Origin: Seriola aureovittata
Taxonomy: Eukaryota; Chordata; Actinopteri; Carangiformes; Carangidae
Assembly (NCBI RefSeq): GCF_021018895.1
Contig: NC_079377.1
Span: 5,896,501-5,960,500, forward strand
Direction: 5' to 3'
DNA: 64,000 nt
The notes below the pieces were generated by a model. It saw nothing but the letters and a program-made list of their open reading frames with translations. It did not search any database and was not told the origin of the DNA. The position numbers and the translations under genes were made by a program. Positions 52,692-64,000 of this stretch are shown piece by piece (within the stretch, counting starts at the first letter, position 1; each line of letters begins with the position of its first letter).

Positions 52692-54799
52692 GGTGCTTGT
52701 CAAACACAAAGCTCCTGAAGGTGCTGAAAACAGGCCTGTGTGTATCTAGGAAACGGCCGCTGCCAAAATGGGAAACAAACCGCTCTCTGTGCTGCTCTCC
52801 AGAGCCTTATGTAAATGTCCCGTCAGAGTGGGGCTTAATTGACATCAACTGGTGGCCCTGGCCAGACTGAAAATGATGAAATTGTTCCATCTTGTGACCA
52901 ACAGATGTTTGCTTTCAAGATCATAACTGAGCTTCCCTGTCTGACCTGTTTACATAGGTTTTGGCAGTTGAGTAATGTTAGTGTGTAAACTATTTTCCAG
53001 AAATGAACGTTTTTGTTGAGTGAACACATGTTGGTGGACAAACTAAATTAGACTGCATGCTGCTCCTTATTACACTCATATTCAAAGATTGAGCTGAGAG
53101 TTTAAAATCCTCTTTTTAAGTACAGAATCATGATAATAGAAGAAAGCCACACAAGTAATAATAATAGTGTATGACACATCTGTTCTTGCTTTCTTCCAGG
53201 AGATGGCAGTAGAGATCAATGCTATTACAACATGTTTCAGCATTGATCTCATTTCAAAACAGACATTTTCCACAGTGAAAGAGGATGTGAGAAAATAAAT
53301 GCGTCAGTCCTTGAATTACTGGTATCTGTATGTTAGACAGAAATGACACCTGTAAGACCTATTCAAGGGCACTTCATTTCCTCTTGTACAGGATGTTTGT
53401 CTACCTCCTACATGGTTATTATATTTACAGAAGGACATCTGTATGTGTTATTTTCATAGGTTTTTTTTTATCTGCCTGTCCTTGCAAACTTATTTCTTTT
53501 CTCTCTCTTAGACTGAAGACCCTGTCATATTTGATATTCTCTAAAGAATACGAATTAACGTTTCCAGCCAATAAAGATTGTAATGCAACACAGCACAACC
53601 ATCATTGAGGAACAGATAACAGAAGAAGTGTGGGCACATCAAAGAAACAAATACAAACTAAAAATGACAAACTAATAAACTTAAAGAATAAAACTAAAAT
53701 ACAACAAATTCAACAACAGTGGAGCAGGAAATTCCCACAGTGTATGAACTGGAATATTTACTTCCTATTATGTTCCTATTACAGATAAATATCCGTAATT
53801 TTTTATTAATATCTGTAAATTTGCCTGCTTGCTCTGCTTGACTACCCGGCATTAGCCACTATCTTTTTTCCATATATACTCACTTATGTGTGACCCCATT
53901 ATCAGAGGTTTCTTAATTTCTTCTTCTTTGACTGAGTGTGCACTCCTGAGCAAATTAAGATAATGTTGAATTTTTTGTTCTCCTTTTATTCCCCAAAATC
54001 ACCTTCAAGCTCCTAAAAAGATCAAAAATGTTTCATCTATTAAAACCACTTATTCCTAATTGATGACAGATATTTTAACAAGAGCAGCTCAGTTAAAATA
54101 TGAATTATGACCCTTATTAAGAATAGATCTGTCCCTTAAGACATTAAAAATGTCATAGAGAAACTATGACACTGTAATATTATGGAAGTAGTAGCTGTAG
54201 TTCTGTCAGAACTGTATTGAACAAACAGAGGTAAATGCCTTAAGCACAGAGGGAACATAAATGATAAAAGTGATTAAGGCCCAAAATACTGTAACATTAG
54301 TAACCTACTGAAATATAAAGTAAATGAACATCAGTAATTGTAATATTGAGAAACTACACAAGGATGTGTTCATCTCAATGACTGCATGACCCTAGTGGTC
54401 AAAATACACATCTTAAAACATAAAAAAACAAACATTTAGTGTTGTGTACAGTAGCACACTTGAACCACGCTACACCAATTGGCTGACTATATTTTGATTG
54501 GTTCATCATATTAATAAGCTGCTATTTACACATTGTCAGTTACCTCTAAAGAACCACTGGGTGGCAGTGTCGGACTTACATAGTCTTTATTCATTGAATA
54601 ATAAAGGACCTTTAGTTGTATTTGTGAAGATGCTCATTCAGTTGAATGCTTGTGCCAGTTGGTGTAGTTGTGATAATTTAGTCATACTACTAATATCTGA
54701 CCTTGTGATCCTATAATCACACAGATGCACCATCATGTGACTGAGCCAAGTCAACTTCAGTCTTTAATGAATTTGGTTCAGTGTAACTCAAAGAGCTTT

Positions 54800-55080
54800 T
54801 GAGGGTTGTGGCGTCAGTGTTGTGTGAGTCACTGTGGAGGTGTCTGTCTAATGCCCACACTGACCAGAAGCCCATCATCCCGTCCAGATGAGGGGGCACG
54901 ATAACACCCTGAGTGACAGGTCTGTGGCAGCTGTGTGGTGAGGGAGGTGTCCCCCCACCCCACCCCTCGTCTCTGAGTGTCCATTCACAGAGGGAGGCGT
55001 TTGTTACTGTGTGACAGCTGTCACTGCCCCCTCTCGCCCTCACCCCTTCCTCCAGCACAGCTTTCCATTTCATTACCTCT
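54800..55080. other. GC-richer unique patch upstream of inpp5a
   Basis: Compositionally distinct from its AT-rich surroundings, with a CCCCCCACCCCACCCC run (54951-54966) and the palindrome at 55012-55023. The minus-strand frame of 118 codons over it resembles no family I know. It could be a regulatory element; conservation is untested. Confidence 0.35.
55012..55023. promoter_or_regulatory. TGACAGCTGTCA palindrome (TGIF/MEIS/PKNOX-type dimer site)
   Basis: A perfect 12-bp palindrome identical to the dimeric TGACAGCTGTCA motif reported for TALE homeodomain factors; the core is also an E-box (CAGCTG). It lies 12.6 kb upstream of the inpp5a start. Function is inferred from the motif only. Confidence 0.4.
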
Positions 55081-55284
55081 CGCCATAACCTGCTGTCCCC
55101 CAGAACCTGAGGCTTGTTAATAAAAGAAGAAATCTCTGCATATAAGGAAAGAATTTTGTGCAGTGATTAAAGTCAATCAGTTTAAGAGTCCTCTGTGGTT
55201 CTGAGCAATAAAATGAAGCCTTCTCATTAAAGCTCTTTGTTTGGAGTAAACAAAACTGTGAGCAATAACAGGCTCCGACAAGCC

Positions 55285-55299
55285 AAAAAAAAAAAAAAA
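55285..55299. repeat. Poly-A tract
   Basis: 15 A. Confidence 0.88.
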
Positions 55300-55587
55300 G
55301 CAACACCTACAGAAGTTCAACCCTTTTCAAACGGAAATCCACAAAACAAGATGTTACATCACACACACACTTTGATTGACAGATGACATTTGGGGAGTGG
55401 AGTGCAAAATGAACCCAGCAATGAGCTCTTAGCAGCAAATATGTGTCAAGAGAAAAGCTGGTGTCGAGAAAACAGGAATAAGCAGACATGGCTCTACTTT
55501 ACACATCCCTACAGAGGTCTGAGCAATAAACAGACATGTTTTGTTTTGTACATTTTGAAAGCTTTAGTGTTGTTTCTCATTTTTAAG

Positions 55588-55635
55588 TGGCTTTGGACAA
55601 AAGCAACTGCCAAATGAGTAAAAATGTAAGTGTGA
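55588..55635. mobile_element. Teleost SINE/LINE-type 3' tail
   Basis: GTGGCTTTGGACAAAAGCAA, then CTGCCAAATGAGTAAAAATG and TAAGTGTGAATG, match the familiar fish tail 'CTTTGGATAAAAGCGTCTGCC...AAATGTAAATG'. No tRNA-like head is visible, so it is a truncated copy. Confidence 0.6.
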
Positions 55636-55749
55636 ATGTTGTAAAGACAACACTTACTGTAGATGAATAAGGAAACTGGACGCCTGAATGATCCAGAGAT
55701 TTGATGCAAGTCAGCTGCATGTTTAAGACTTGCTTAAGGTACTGTACTG

Positions 55750-56060
55750 TAGGTTAGCAAGAGACGCCAAACTAACATGCTCATAATGACAATGCTAACA
55801 TGCTAATATGTTTACCATGAACTTTATTTATCCTGGACGTGAACGTCTCTACCAAATCTTATAATTCAGTGTCTAAGCAGCATTAATGTCTGAACTAAAT
55901 TTCACACCAATGCATGAAGTAGATGTTGAGAAATTTCACTGGAAAAGTGAAGGAAAACTCTCCAAATTCCTTAGAAATCCTTCCAATAGTTGTTGAGATA
56001 TTTCAGTCCTTACCGAAAAAGACCAACACTGTCATCCCTACTGCTATGCCACTGGTGTGG
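55750..56060. mobile_element. Divergent teleost interspersed repeat
   Basis: ACATGCTCATAATGACAATG, CTAACATGCTAATATG, TGAACTAAATTTCACACCAA and CCAATAGTTGTTGAGATATT occur in the order of the fish repeat also represented at 21.37-21.77 kb. Confidence 0.6.
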
Positions 56061-57346
56061 CTAATATAAAGATGATTACAGCAAATTATATTTGGTTTTG
56101 TCTATTTTCTTATTTCTTCTTTCTTGTGAAATAAGGATTTTTACCGCTTCCGGCCACTAAACTCCTCAGCCCCATTCTTAGGCCATAATCTGTGGTGAGG
56201 GATCACACATAGCCTTTGCATAATTTTAGCGAAGAAGGTCAGAAACCACTGCTGTAGGTTTTAGTTGTCCTATCATGTCCACTTTAGACAGTTGTACAGT
56301 TAAATACTAAACCTACAAGGAGGTATTAATTATTCCTGAGAACTTATCTGAAGATGGTTCATGGAATAAAGTGGTTCCATGTGTAAGTATGTGATGTGAA
56401 GACATTTGCAGAGAAGAAGAGCACTGGTTCTGTTGAGGAAGCACAGATGGGGTTGAGCAGGAAATTTCAAAGAAAGCAGATGTGGCTTTTTATTACAGGA
56501 TGAGTCATAGACTCATCAGTTCTTCTGCATACATACTGTATAGCAGGGATATATCAGGGTTGTGACAATATTGGCCTTGGCTCTTATTAAAAAATTGAAT
56601 ATTATCCTGTTATAGTCATACATCACCAATGAGAGGACTACAGTGTGACACAGTTGGATCTTGTAACATGAGAGCCAGTTCACTTGGTCTGGACTGGTTT
56701 TAATGTTCATATTAATCTAATTGAACATACTGAATAGGGGCACAAATTACTTCTAATATATTTGGCTTTCAGTACCCAACACCTTTGCTGTGAAAACAGT
56801 TTAATCTCTGATTTCAAATAAGACGGCAGTGAGACGCTTTTATTAGAGAATAAACATCTCCACCCATGACTGTAAATGCCTTGTGGGATTCCTTCCAGTA
56901 AATGTACAATGACTTTCTGAAGGCCACCACAGACAATTCCTGTGTTGTGCTTGTGACTCTATTATGCTGTAAAATGCAGAACAAACAAAACTAATATAAT
57001 ACAGAATAGACTATGAATCACAGCGTGAGTTCCTGTGGTGAAGCTGTATGTGCTAGAAGCTTGACATATTTAATCTATTGGTCTGTTCAAATTTGATTTA
57101 GCACAGAGCAAACAAAACTCATGGTGAAGGATAAAAAAAACAAAAAACTTAGCAGGTTTTGATTCATTTTTATTTTTTATTGACAAAGCAGTACAGTATG
57201 TTACTGTCAGTCAGATGAGTCACAGATTGAGCCACTAATTCAGGGAGGAGGTTAATCCAATGAAGGTAATGACACAGTCCTTCCTGCACGTCCCACCGTG
57301 ATTCATGGCCTGCTTTCCACAAAGTCCCTGGCACTGTCACCTTATA

Positions 57347-57347
<1 letters not shown>

Positions 57348-57385
<38 letters not shown>
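57348..57385. repeat. (CA)n microsatellite
   Basis: About 18 CA units. Confidence 0.95.
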
Positions 57386-57386
<1 letters not shown>

Positions 57387-57537
57387 AACCTCCATGGTGT
57401 GTGAGTGATAACTAAATCACCAAAAAATGTACCGTATTTTATGTTATCTAAATGGATTGGATTCCACTCTGGAAAAATGAGCACTGATTCACAACCGTCT
57501 GTCAAATATTGCACCTGCATGTGCACAAGAGGTGGAG

Positions 57538-57890
57538 AAAACACAACTCACAAATGTAGCTTTGCTAATATCAACCAAAAGGATACATCAAGCTTCTTAG
57601 CCTGCTTGCATTTGTCAGGATCAAGTTAGTTTGTTAGAAATGTACATGTACTCAACTGAACTTTTATTTGAGAACATTTTAGCCATTTTATTTCCACCCA
57701 AAAAAGTATAAACACAACATTAGGATTGTTTGCTTGTTTTTACTGCCCACCAGTAAGCTAACTGTTAGCTTACATTATTAGCAAAATGCCACTTTAGACC
57801 TCTTTCCTTATGTTTTTATACTTGTGAGGAACAAGCTAAAATGATCACACAAACACACACAGTGTTAAATTAGCTGTTTCATTTAAAAAC
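57538..57890 (+). repeat. Tandem duplication, copy 1 (353 bp)
   Basis: Blocks in order: AACTCACAAATGTAGCT, CTGCTTGCATTTGTCAGGAT, AACTTTTATTTGAGAACATT, AACTGTTAGCTTACATTAT, AACAAGCTAAAATGATCACA, AGTGTTAAATTA and TTTCATTTAAAAAC. The same series repeats immediately downstream. It contains a short CA stretch. No coding frame. Confidence 0.9.
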
Positions 57891-58218
57891 AAAACTCACA
57901 AAAGCGTAGCTAGTATTTACCAAAAAGCCATATATCAAGGTATTTAACCTGCTTGCATTTGTCAAGGTCAAGCTAGATTGTTAACCTCGCTTATAAGAAA
58001 TTTACATGAACTTTTATTTGAGAAGATTTTAGCCATTTCATTTCCACTGTTTGGTAGTTTTTATTGCTTGGCAATAAACAAACATTTAGCTTACATTATC
58101 TAGTAAATAGATCGCTTTCCTGCAGATTTTAGCATAGGAACGAGCTAAAATAATCACACACACACAAACACACGCAGTGTTAAATTAAACGTTCTTATGT
58201 AGGTTTCATTTAAAAACA
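57891..58218 (+). repeat. Tandem duplication, copy 2 (328 bp)
   Basis: Head-to-tail second copy beginning AAAACTCACAAAAGCGTAGC and ending TTTCATTTAAAAACAG. Similarity is clear along the whole length but with many substitutions and indels, so the duplication is old. Confidence 0.9.
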
Positions 58219-59069
58219 GATCCACTGATGTGAGAATAGAAACCAAACATGATGCTGTTCTCTTTCAGGAACCATTCCCCTGTTCCAGGATAACAGGCAA
58301 TAAAAAGCCACAACAAAGGTGCTTATCAGCCAGTCCACTGCTCCTCTACAACACTTCCAATGGATCCATTCCGAACCATGCCAAACCTAAAAGCTAATGG
58401 CAACTATATAATGGAAAATATGGGTTTGTGTCTGGATTCATTGCCAGATGACAGCACAGACAGAAGGCATACGTTTAGGCTTGCTTTAGTAACTGGATTC
58501 TCTGGATGTTTTTGCTCAGTCAGTATCTCACTTCACTCTTCACTGTGCCTTGATCCTGTAGAACTCCACCCTGCGTGACTCACCGAGCTGCCGTCAAGGT
58601 AGTCTGGCTCTGATTCTGTCCAAAAGGTTTCACCACTGTGATTCAAACCTTGAATCACTCCAGCATCATGAGCTCGTGATCTCTGGTGCATATGGTGTGT
58701 GCTTGTGACTGAACGTGCATTCACTTACACATTCTTTCTGTATGTGTGTGTATTGTGCCTGTAATGCCAGGGGGCACTACATAAATATTATGTTTCATCT
58801 CAGCTGTGGAGGGAAACGTGGACGGTAATAATTTCAGATCTGATATCACATTAAACACAGATTGTGTGAAATTTGATTAGGGGGTAATTAAGTGCTTCTC
58901 TGATTAAGGATGAATCACAGATAAATTCATCCTGGGTGATTCATTTAAACATGTGAAGCGCTGTGGATAACAGCTGAGAGGCCTTATTGGATGGCTTCAG
59001 CAGAGATACAGTGCAGTGCTCTTTTCTGTCAGTGAAAGCCATTGATTTCTTCCCTGCTGATAACTCTGC

Positions 59070-59171
59070 GGTGTGTGTGTGTGTGTGTGTGTGTGTGTCT
59101 CTCTCTCTCTCTCTCTCTCTCGCTTTGTGTGTGTGTGTGTGTGTGTCTGTGTGTGTGTGTATGTGTGTGTG
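59070..59171. repeat. Compound (TG)n-(TC)n-(TG)n microsatellite
   Basis: About 14 TG, then 11 TC, then TG again with TCTG and ATG interruptions. Confidence 0.96.
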
Positions 59172-59651
59172 AAAGTTACTCATCTCTGAGCTGGAGCTGG
59201 AGCTGTCGATGAGATGAGCGGAAAACCTGTCAGAGAGAGAGAGGTGGCAGTTAGACACCACCACCAATGGTGAGTGAGGAATGTGTTGCCTCTCTGCGGG
59301 ATTTCACCATCCCCCTGTGCTGGCATTCAACCACTGCAGCTTCTTAGCTAACACTGTAGGCATGCTATGGAAGCCTCAACAGAGTGGTGGCTGTTGTACG
59401 CTAACAAAATAATCATTGTTCTATCTAAGATATCCAGTTTAAATATATCGCATTTCAAGTATCATATTTCATGTACTGGCTGATGAAAATAACACTGACA
59501 AAAAACACGGTCAAGTGGAACAGAAGCTAGCTTCTCTAAAGGTGTTGACACCAGTGTTGCACAAGTATTTATACCTTTTTCAAAATACAGTATGTGAGGA
59601 GAATGTTTGCAGGGTTTAGGTTGACTATTGGTGTATTGTCATTTTGAGAAT

Positions 59652-59840
59652 TTAAAGGGGCTATTTGTAAGTTTTCTGTGCTGCCAAAGAGATGTAAAAC
59701 TACATTGGTATGCTTTTTGGTAACCACAAAAATACCTTCTTATGGATTTCAAACTTTCAAATAAAACAAGGGAAAAGTAAAATATGGGACCTTTAAAGGG
59801 GCTATTTGTAAGTTGCTGCCAAATGTGGTTTCTATGCTGG
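59652..59840. mobile_element. Partial copies of the AAAGGGGCTATTTGTAAG element
   Basis: TAAAGGGGCTATTTGTAAGTTT at 59654 and again at 59795, in the same orientation, are each followed by a GTGCTGCCAAA/GCTGCCAAATG block. These are the ends of the element family at 49.37-49.79 kb, either duplicated ends or two truncated insertions. Confidence 0.55.
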
Positions 59841-61088
59841 TTCTGTCGCCATTGTCTTTATAATACAAGAGGTTATTATATTATACAGTTTAAGGATATG
59901 GAAATTTAAATTGGCTCTTGTAATTCCAGTTATGGAATGAAAAGGACCAATTTTAAAGATACTGACAAGCAGATTTTTTTTTACAATTACTGTACAGTTC
60001 CTGGTTGTTTTAGTTTTGGAACGAAAAATGGCTCAAGAAAAATTATTATCAGCTTTAATAATCACACAACATGTACCCTGATATCTAATTAACCTTTCCC
60101 ATGTGTTTGAAGGCTGTAACACCTGGAAAGTAAGAATTACATCTGTAACTGTAAAAGCGATTTGTTGATTTATTTTATTTGTTATGTTTCTGACCAGTGT
60201 GTTGTACTTTGTGGAATCACTTCACAGATCTTTTCATCATATCTGATCATCATCCGAAATTACTGTAAACACTTCCTAGAAAGCTCCAGGGGGAGCTGAA
60301 ACCCCAGAGCGATCTTGATCTGGGGCCCTGAGGCACATAGCAGCAATTACAGTGGAAAAAATTACACTTGTTATCTCAAAAGTACACTTTGCCTTTCCTT
60401 TGCCTGAAATCACATGGATGATTCATACAAGTGAGAGAGTCCTTGATGAGGCAGTGATACTGAACCCTCTTTAAAATGCCCATGCACTTCACATGGAGAG
60501 ACAGTGATAATGACTGTGCAGCTTTGGGTATGAACACACACATTGGCATTTCCTCCCGTCAGGAACACAGTCTGCAATCAAGGCCTCAAACAGTGACTCA
60601 TGAGGACACATACTGTAGGGACACATGAAGACGGAGAGAATGGGGGGGGAAAAAAAGGAAGAGAAGAAAGAAGCAGAAAGGCAGAACTTGTCATTTGTTC
60701 TGCACATCTGTAATTTTTCAGTGTCAGGTGTTACCTCAATGAGAGCATGCAGAGCGTTTCAAAGAGTTTAATCTGGTAATATCAGCGAGCTTTTCCAGCT
60801 GTGGGACTGAATATGAAGTGAGTGTTGTGAAATGACCTGAGCAGCTTCTTTTACCCACTGTGGAGAGGGCGGTGGCGTGCAGAAGACTTAGCAAACTGTG
60901 GTTATTATTCTCCTCTGGAGCACCATCTGATGCTGATCTGCCATACAAGGCCAAAGAATGTTAAATATGAGGGAGGGCAGGGAGTGTATTAAGCAAGCTC
61001 GCTCGCTTTTGCATCTCAGGACGCACACATTTACTTTAACGTGCACGGCCGTGAGCTCGTGTGGAGGCGAACGCGGACATCCACATGT

Positions 61089-61102
61089 GCACACACACAC
61101 AC
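61089..61102. repeat. Short (CA)n
   Basis: Seven CA units. Confidence 0.8.
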
Positions 61103-63548
61103 AGAATTATTGAAGAATCAACAGTTCCCAGGCCTCAGGAGGTGGAAGCTATGCAAACTCAGCTGCTCTGACTTACAGTAAGCAAGTAAGCTCCTCAGCT
61201 TAACCACAACCTGAGTACAGATCTGTTTTCTTTTCTTCCACAGAGCCAGACCCCCAAGCACTGGAGGTAAACTCACTCGTGCTTGTCCCATGTCTTATTA
61301 TGTGATTTTTATCTACATGAACTATTTGTGCCCGCAACAAGGCCGCAGGCCTCCAGGCCTTCAGGGAAAGCTGTTCATACCAATATAAACACGAACTGAC
61401 AGAGATGTCGAGGAGAACAGGGAACGCAGAGTCAGGGCTTCTCACCAGCTTTTGTAACAGCAAAGGTTGAGACAGAAATGAGACAGACTGCAATGGAACT
61501 GAGCAGAGAATCGCAGAGGCGAAGAAATTTTGCCTTGCACTTTGGTGAACTCTGACATTTACCACAAACCATTTGCAAACTGGTTCGGAGGTAGTGACCT
61601 TTGACGAAACCCTGAGAATCAAAAAAAGGAGGAAGTTATCATATTAGCTGTGTCATGCAATCAACTTCTATGTCAATACGTTGTGTAATTCCTTCTGTCC
61701 ATGAAGAGATCCTCTCCTACAACATTGCTGGCTTCATCTGCTAACATGATGACATTGTGTCATTCAGACGAAGGGGATTGTTACTTTTACAGAATGACAT
61801 TTGGCACCTGGTGTACTAAAGAGCGAGCAGAGGTAAGAGCAGTGAGTTAGAAGTGAGGAAGAATAGTGTTTTATGTTCTCTGCGTCACTGATGGATTTTT
61901 AAACTTATTTGGCCGTTGAAGCTTTAATGACCACCGTGACCCTGAGGGGTGCTCGCCCTCTCTTCTAACAGTGCAGCCACTGATACATTTTCACATAAGC
62001 TTTATCATTTAATGTTATTCGATTGCAAAATCAATAGAAAGCACAAGAGCTGCATTTAATCTCTCCCTCTCTTCCGGCATGTTTTTTACTTGTGCTGCTT
62101 CTGCTTTTATGTTAATGAGGTTGCACAGTTCAGATGTGTGCCACAAGACCAACAATGATTTGCCATCATTTTAACATAAATGAACATAGACGATTACATG
62201 TCTACAATAGGCTTGAGTTAGACTAACTGTGTATCGTTGTAAAGTTACAGTTAAATTCTCTTTCTGTGCTGAACTGAAGCAAAGTGAGCAGTGACACAAA
62301 GGGGGGATTTCATATAAAAAGACTGTAGTGTAAAATACCCAGTGAGCTGGCCTCATGCTAGCTTTGCCTGAACCTTGAAACACATTTTAATCTGAAAGAA
62401 AAACAGTGTTCTCCATCCAGATGACCATTTTAGATCTGTATCAGAAATGGTCTCCGTCCTTACTATCACACCTGAAAACGCCTGTCACATGACCATTCAC
62501 CTACACTGGACATGTCCGTGCTGGTGTAAACAGGAAGCAGATTGTCTACTGCAGTCAGAAAACAGTACGGATGAGGAGCAAAGTCAGTCACTCCACTCAC
62601 TTACATTGTGCTAGAAAGGGATCTCTCAGAGAGTATGAACAGGAGGAAGTTACAGTAACCAAAACCTGTTTCAGTGGGAATGTGCATGTTTTAAGACACA
62701 CATGAAAAAATGTCAACCTGTCCTTTGACTGTGGAGCAACCTGACTTACTGTCAGGTTAGCAACCAGAAGTGTAAACAGTATGTCACAAAGCTCCTTGCA
62801 CCTCCTGTTTCCCAAGGTCAGGCAAAAACCTTTGTGCCACTCTCTGACATGACAGGACGCTAACAAAAGCAAAAAATGTCAGATCTGTCAGATCATATAT
62901 TTTCTTCCTGTTTAGGACACAATTTGATTTGGTGACCCATTGTACTACATGCTAAAACTGGGTTGATCATCCTGCTCTGAGATCCAAATTTGTGTCTGAT
63001 AAGAAGGACTTCAGATTTACTCTTCACTGCAACTCTGACAAATTCACCAACACTACAACCCATATCAGAATTAAAGATGACACTGATACGAGTGTATAAT
63101 CCAATTCTAACAAGATCAAAGCAACACTATAAATACATTAACTTGCTTATTTTAGTTGAAGATCAAATCAGCATAAGTATGACCTGATTTAGGAGACTTG
63201 GATTATTTGTCACATGGTTTTTTGAGTGTGTTGATGCTGCACCACAAAGGCTGTGGAGTGAACCAGAGGCAAAGATGCATTTTCATACATCAGCATGAAG
63301 CAAAACGAACAGGATCATTGCTGCTGCTGGTGGAAGTTTTGGAAGAAAGTAAATTCTGTCAAGTTTCAAACCAACAAGTTCACTCCTTATTCTCTGGCAC
63401 AAATAAAGGGTTTGATGTTGCAAACAACAGTGCATGGACACTCTGATCTACAGTGGCGATCCTGACTGTGGCCATTTTCATTTTGGCACCTGTAGCCGCC
63501 CAGCCTCACCCCATTATCAAAAGGTGCTAATCCACTGGATCCTGCTAA

Positions 63549-63574
63549 CCACACACACACACACACACACACAC
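63549..63574. repeat. (CA)n microsatellite
   Basis: About 13 CA units. Confidence 0.94.
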
Positions 63575-63810
63575 CCTCTCGCACACACAGTATCCCCTTT
63601 TAGCCCCTCCTCCTCCTCTTCCAAGTTAATTAGATTGCAGTCTGTTCAGAGGAGAGATTTTTGGGAACCATTCGGGGCTCCAGTAAGCGCCTGTTGTGGT
63701 GCTGCAGTGTTAATAGTCCTGGATTAGTGAGACAATAGAGGTGGTGCTGGGATCAAGCTGTGATGAGGCAGGGTTCACAGATGGGATCAGCATAGCTGTA
63801 GGGCCGGGCT

Positions 63811-63815
63811 GCACA

Positions 63816-63848
<33 letters not shown>
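63811..63848. repeat. (CA)n microsatellite
   Basis: About 18 CA units with one AA interruption. Confidence 0.95.
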
Positions 63849-63850
<2 letters not shown>

Positions 63851-63907
63851 TAGAGTCAACACAAGTGTGCAAAATCTACATATGTGCAGATATACAACAC
63901 ACAAGAA

Positions 63908-63930
63908 CACATTTACATTTACATTTTAGT
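63908..63930. mobile_element. Possible fish SINE tail, fragment
   Basis: CATTTACATTTACATTTTAG is the complement of the AAATGTAAATG tail seen in common fish short repeats; only the tail is present. Confidence 0.35.
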
Positions 63931-64000
63931 TACATCATCGTCATATACACTGTTGGTATCGCATTATCACACTGCAGAGACACACACATTTCAGATTTTA

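Larger units (their letters stand above)
42960..64000. other. DNA upstream of inpp5a, no gene recognised
   Basis: About 21 kb without any exon I can name. It contains (TG)n and related arrays, two complete inverted-repeat elements (47.2-47.8 and 49.4-49.8 kb), a tandem duplication (57.5-58.2 kb), teleost repeat pieces at 55.6-56.1 and 59.65-59.85 kb, and a GC-richer patch at 54.8-55.08 kb. Stretches such as 44.3-45.8, 50.0-51.7, 52.7-54.7, 56.1-57.1 and 60-63.5 kb show nothing I can identify. It could be intergenic or an intron of a neighbour lying beyond 64 kb. Confidence 0.6.

Noticed and set aside
54717..55073. 118-codon minus-strand ORF over the GC-richer patch
   Set aside because: No domain recognised and no splice context. 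The open frame can be explained by base composition.
59141..59267. Possible exon with CTCTGACAG acceptor and Ser-rich reading on the minus strand
   Set aside because: The Ser run comes from CAGCTC repeats and the frame opens into a CA array. No homology seen.
61200..61622. 140-codon minus-strand ORF and, on the plus strand, a TTCTTCCACAG...GGAG-GTAAAC exon-like piece at 61234-61268
   Set aside because: Neither reading matches a family I know; a 23-bp exon with generic splice motifs is expected by chance at this length.

Overview
This window looks like nuclear DNA of a ray-finned fish, most likely a percomorph teleost. It is AT-leaning and almost free of long open frames. It carries more than twenty (CA/TG)n arrays and several divergent copies of interspersed repeats that I recognise from memory as common in percomorph genomes. 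The only protein-coding gene I can support is a vertebrate gene with GT-AG introns. No bacterial, phage, plasmid or CRISPR feature is present. The ORFs of 60-180 codons throughout are chance frames or translated microsatellites. 

The gene is inpp5a (inositol polyphosphate-5-phosphatase A, the 43-kDa type I InsP3 5-phosphatase), read on the minus strand. Coding exon 1 (42387 down to 42310) begins MAGKLTAAQG, ends ANVGSLFED and is followed by a GTGAGT donor. Exon 2 (4222 down to 4181) encodes PENLQKTWLREFYQ between a strong polypyrimidine-AG acceptor and a GTAAGT donor. The two join in phase 0 to reproduce the N-terminus of the family. Intron 1 is about 38.1 kb and fills most of the window. Exon 3 and all catalytic exons lie beyond position 1. 

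Layout: 1-4180 is part of intron 2 and contains a hAT transposon remnant. 4181-4222 is exon 2. 4223-42309 is intron 1, holding microsatellites, divergent long-inverted-repeat elements, a nearly perfect 208-bp inverted repeat at 40.2-41.0 kb, and an inverted pair of CA-repeat cassettes at 26.4-27.4 kb. 42310-42387 is coding exon 1. About 42388-42960 is a CpG-containing leader and promoter with a CRE, a CCAAT box and several small upstream ORFs. 42960-64000 is upstream, apparently intergenic DNA. It contains further inverted-repeat elements, a tandem duplication of about 350 bp (57.5-58.2 kb), a (GCGT)n/(TG)n tract and a perfect TGACAGCTGTCA palindrome. 

I do not see a previously undescribed multi-gene system. 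The points most worth checking are the 208-bp inverted repeat inside a transcribed intron, the uORF-rich inpp5a leader, the paired 75-bp segments at 15.5 and 16.9 kb, the inverted CA cassettes, and the tandem duplication upstream of the gene. Repeat-family statements rest on my recollection of teleost consensus sequences, not on a search.
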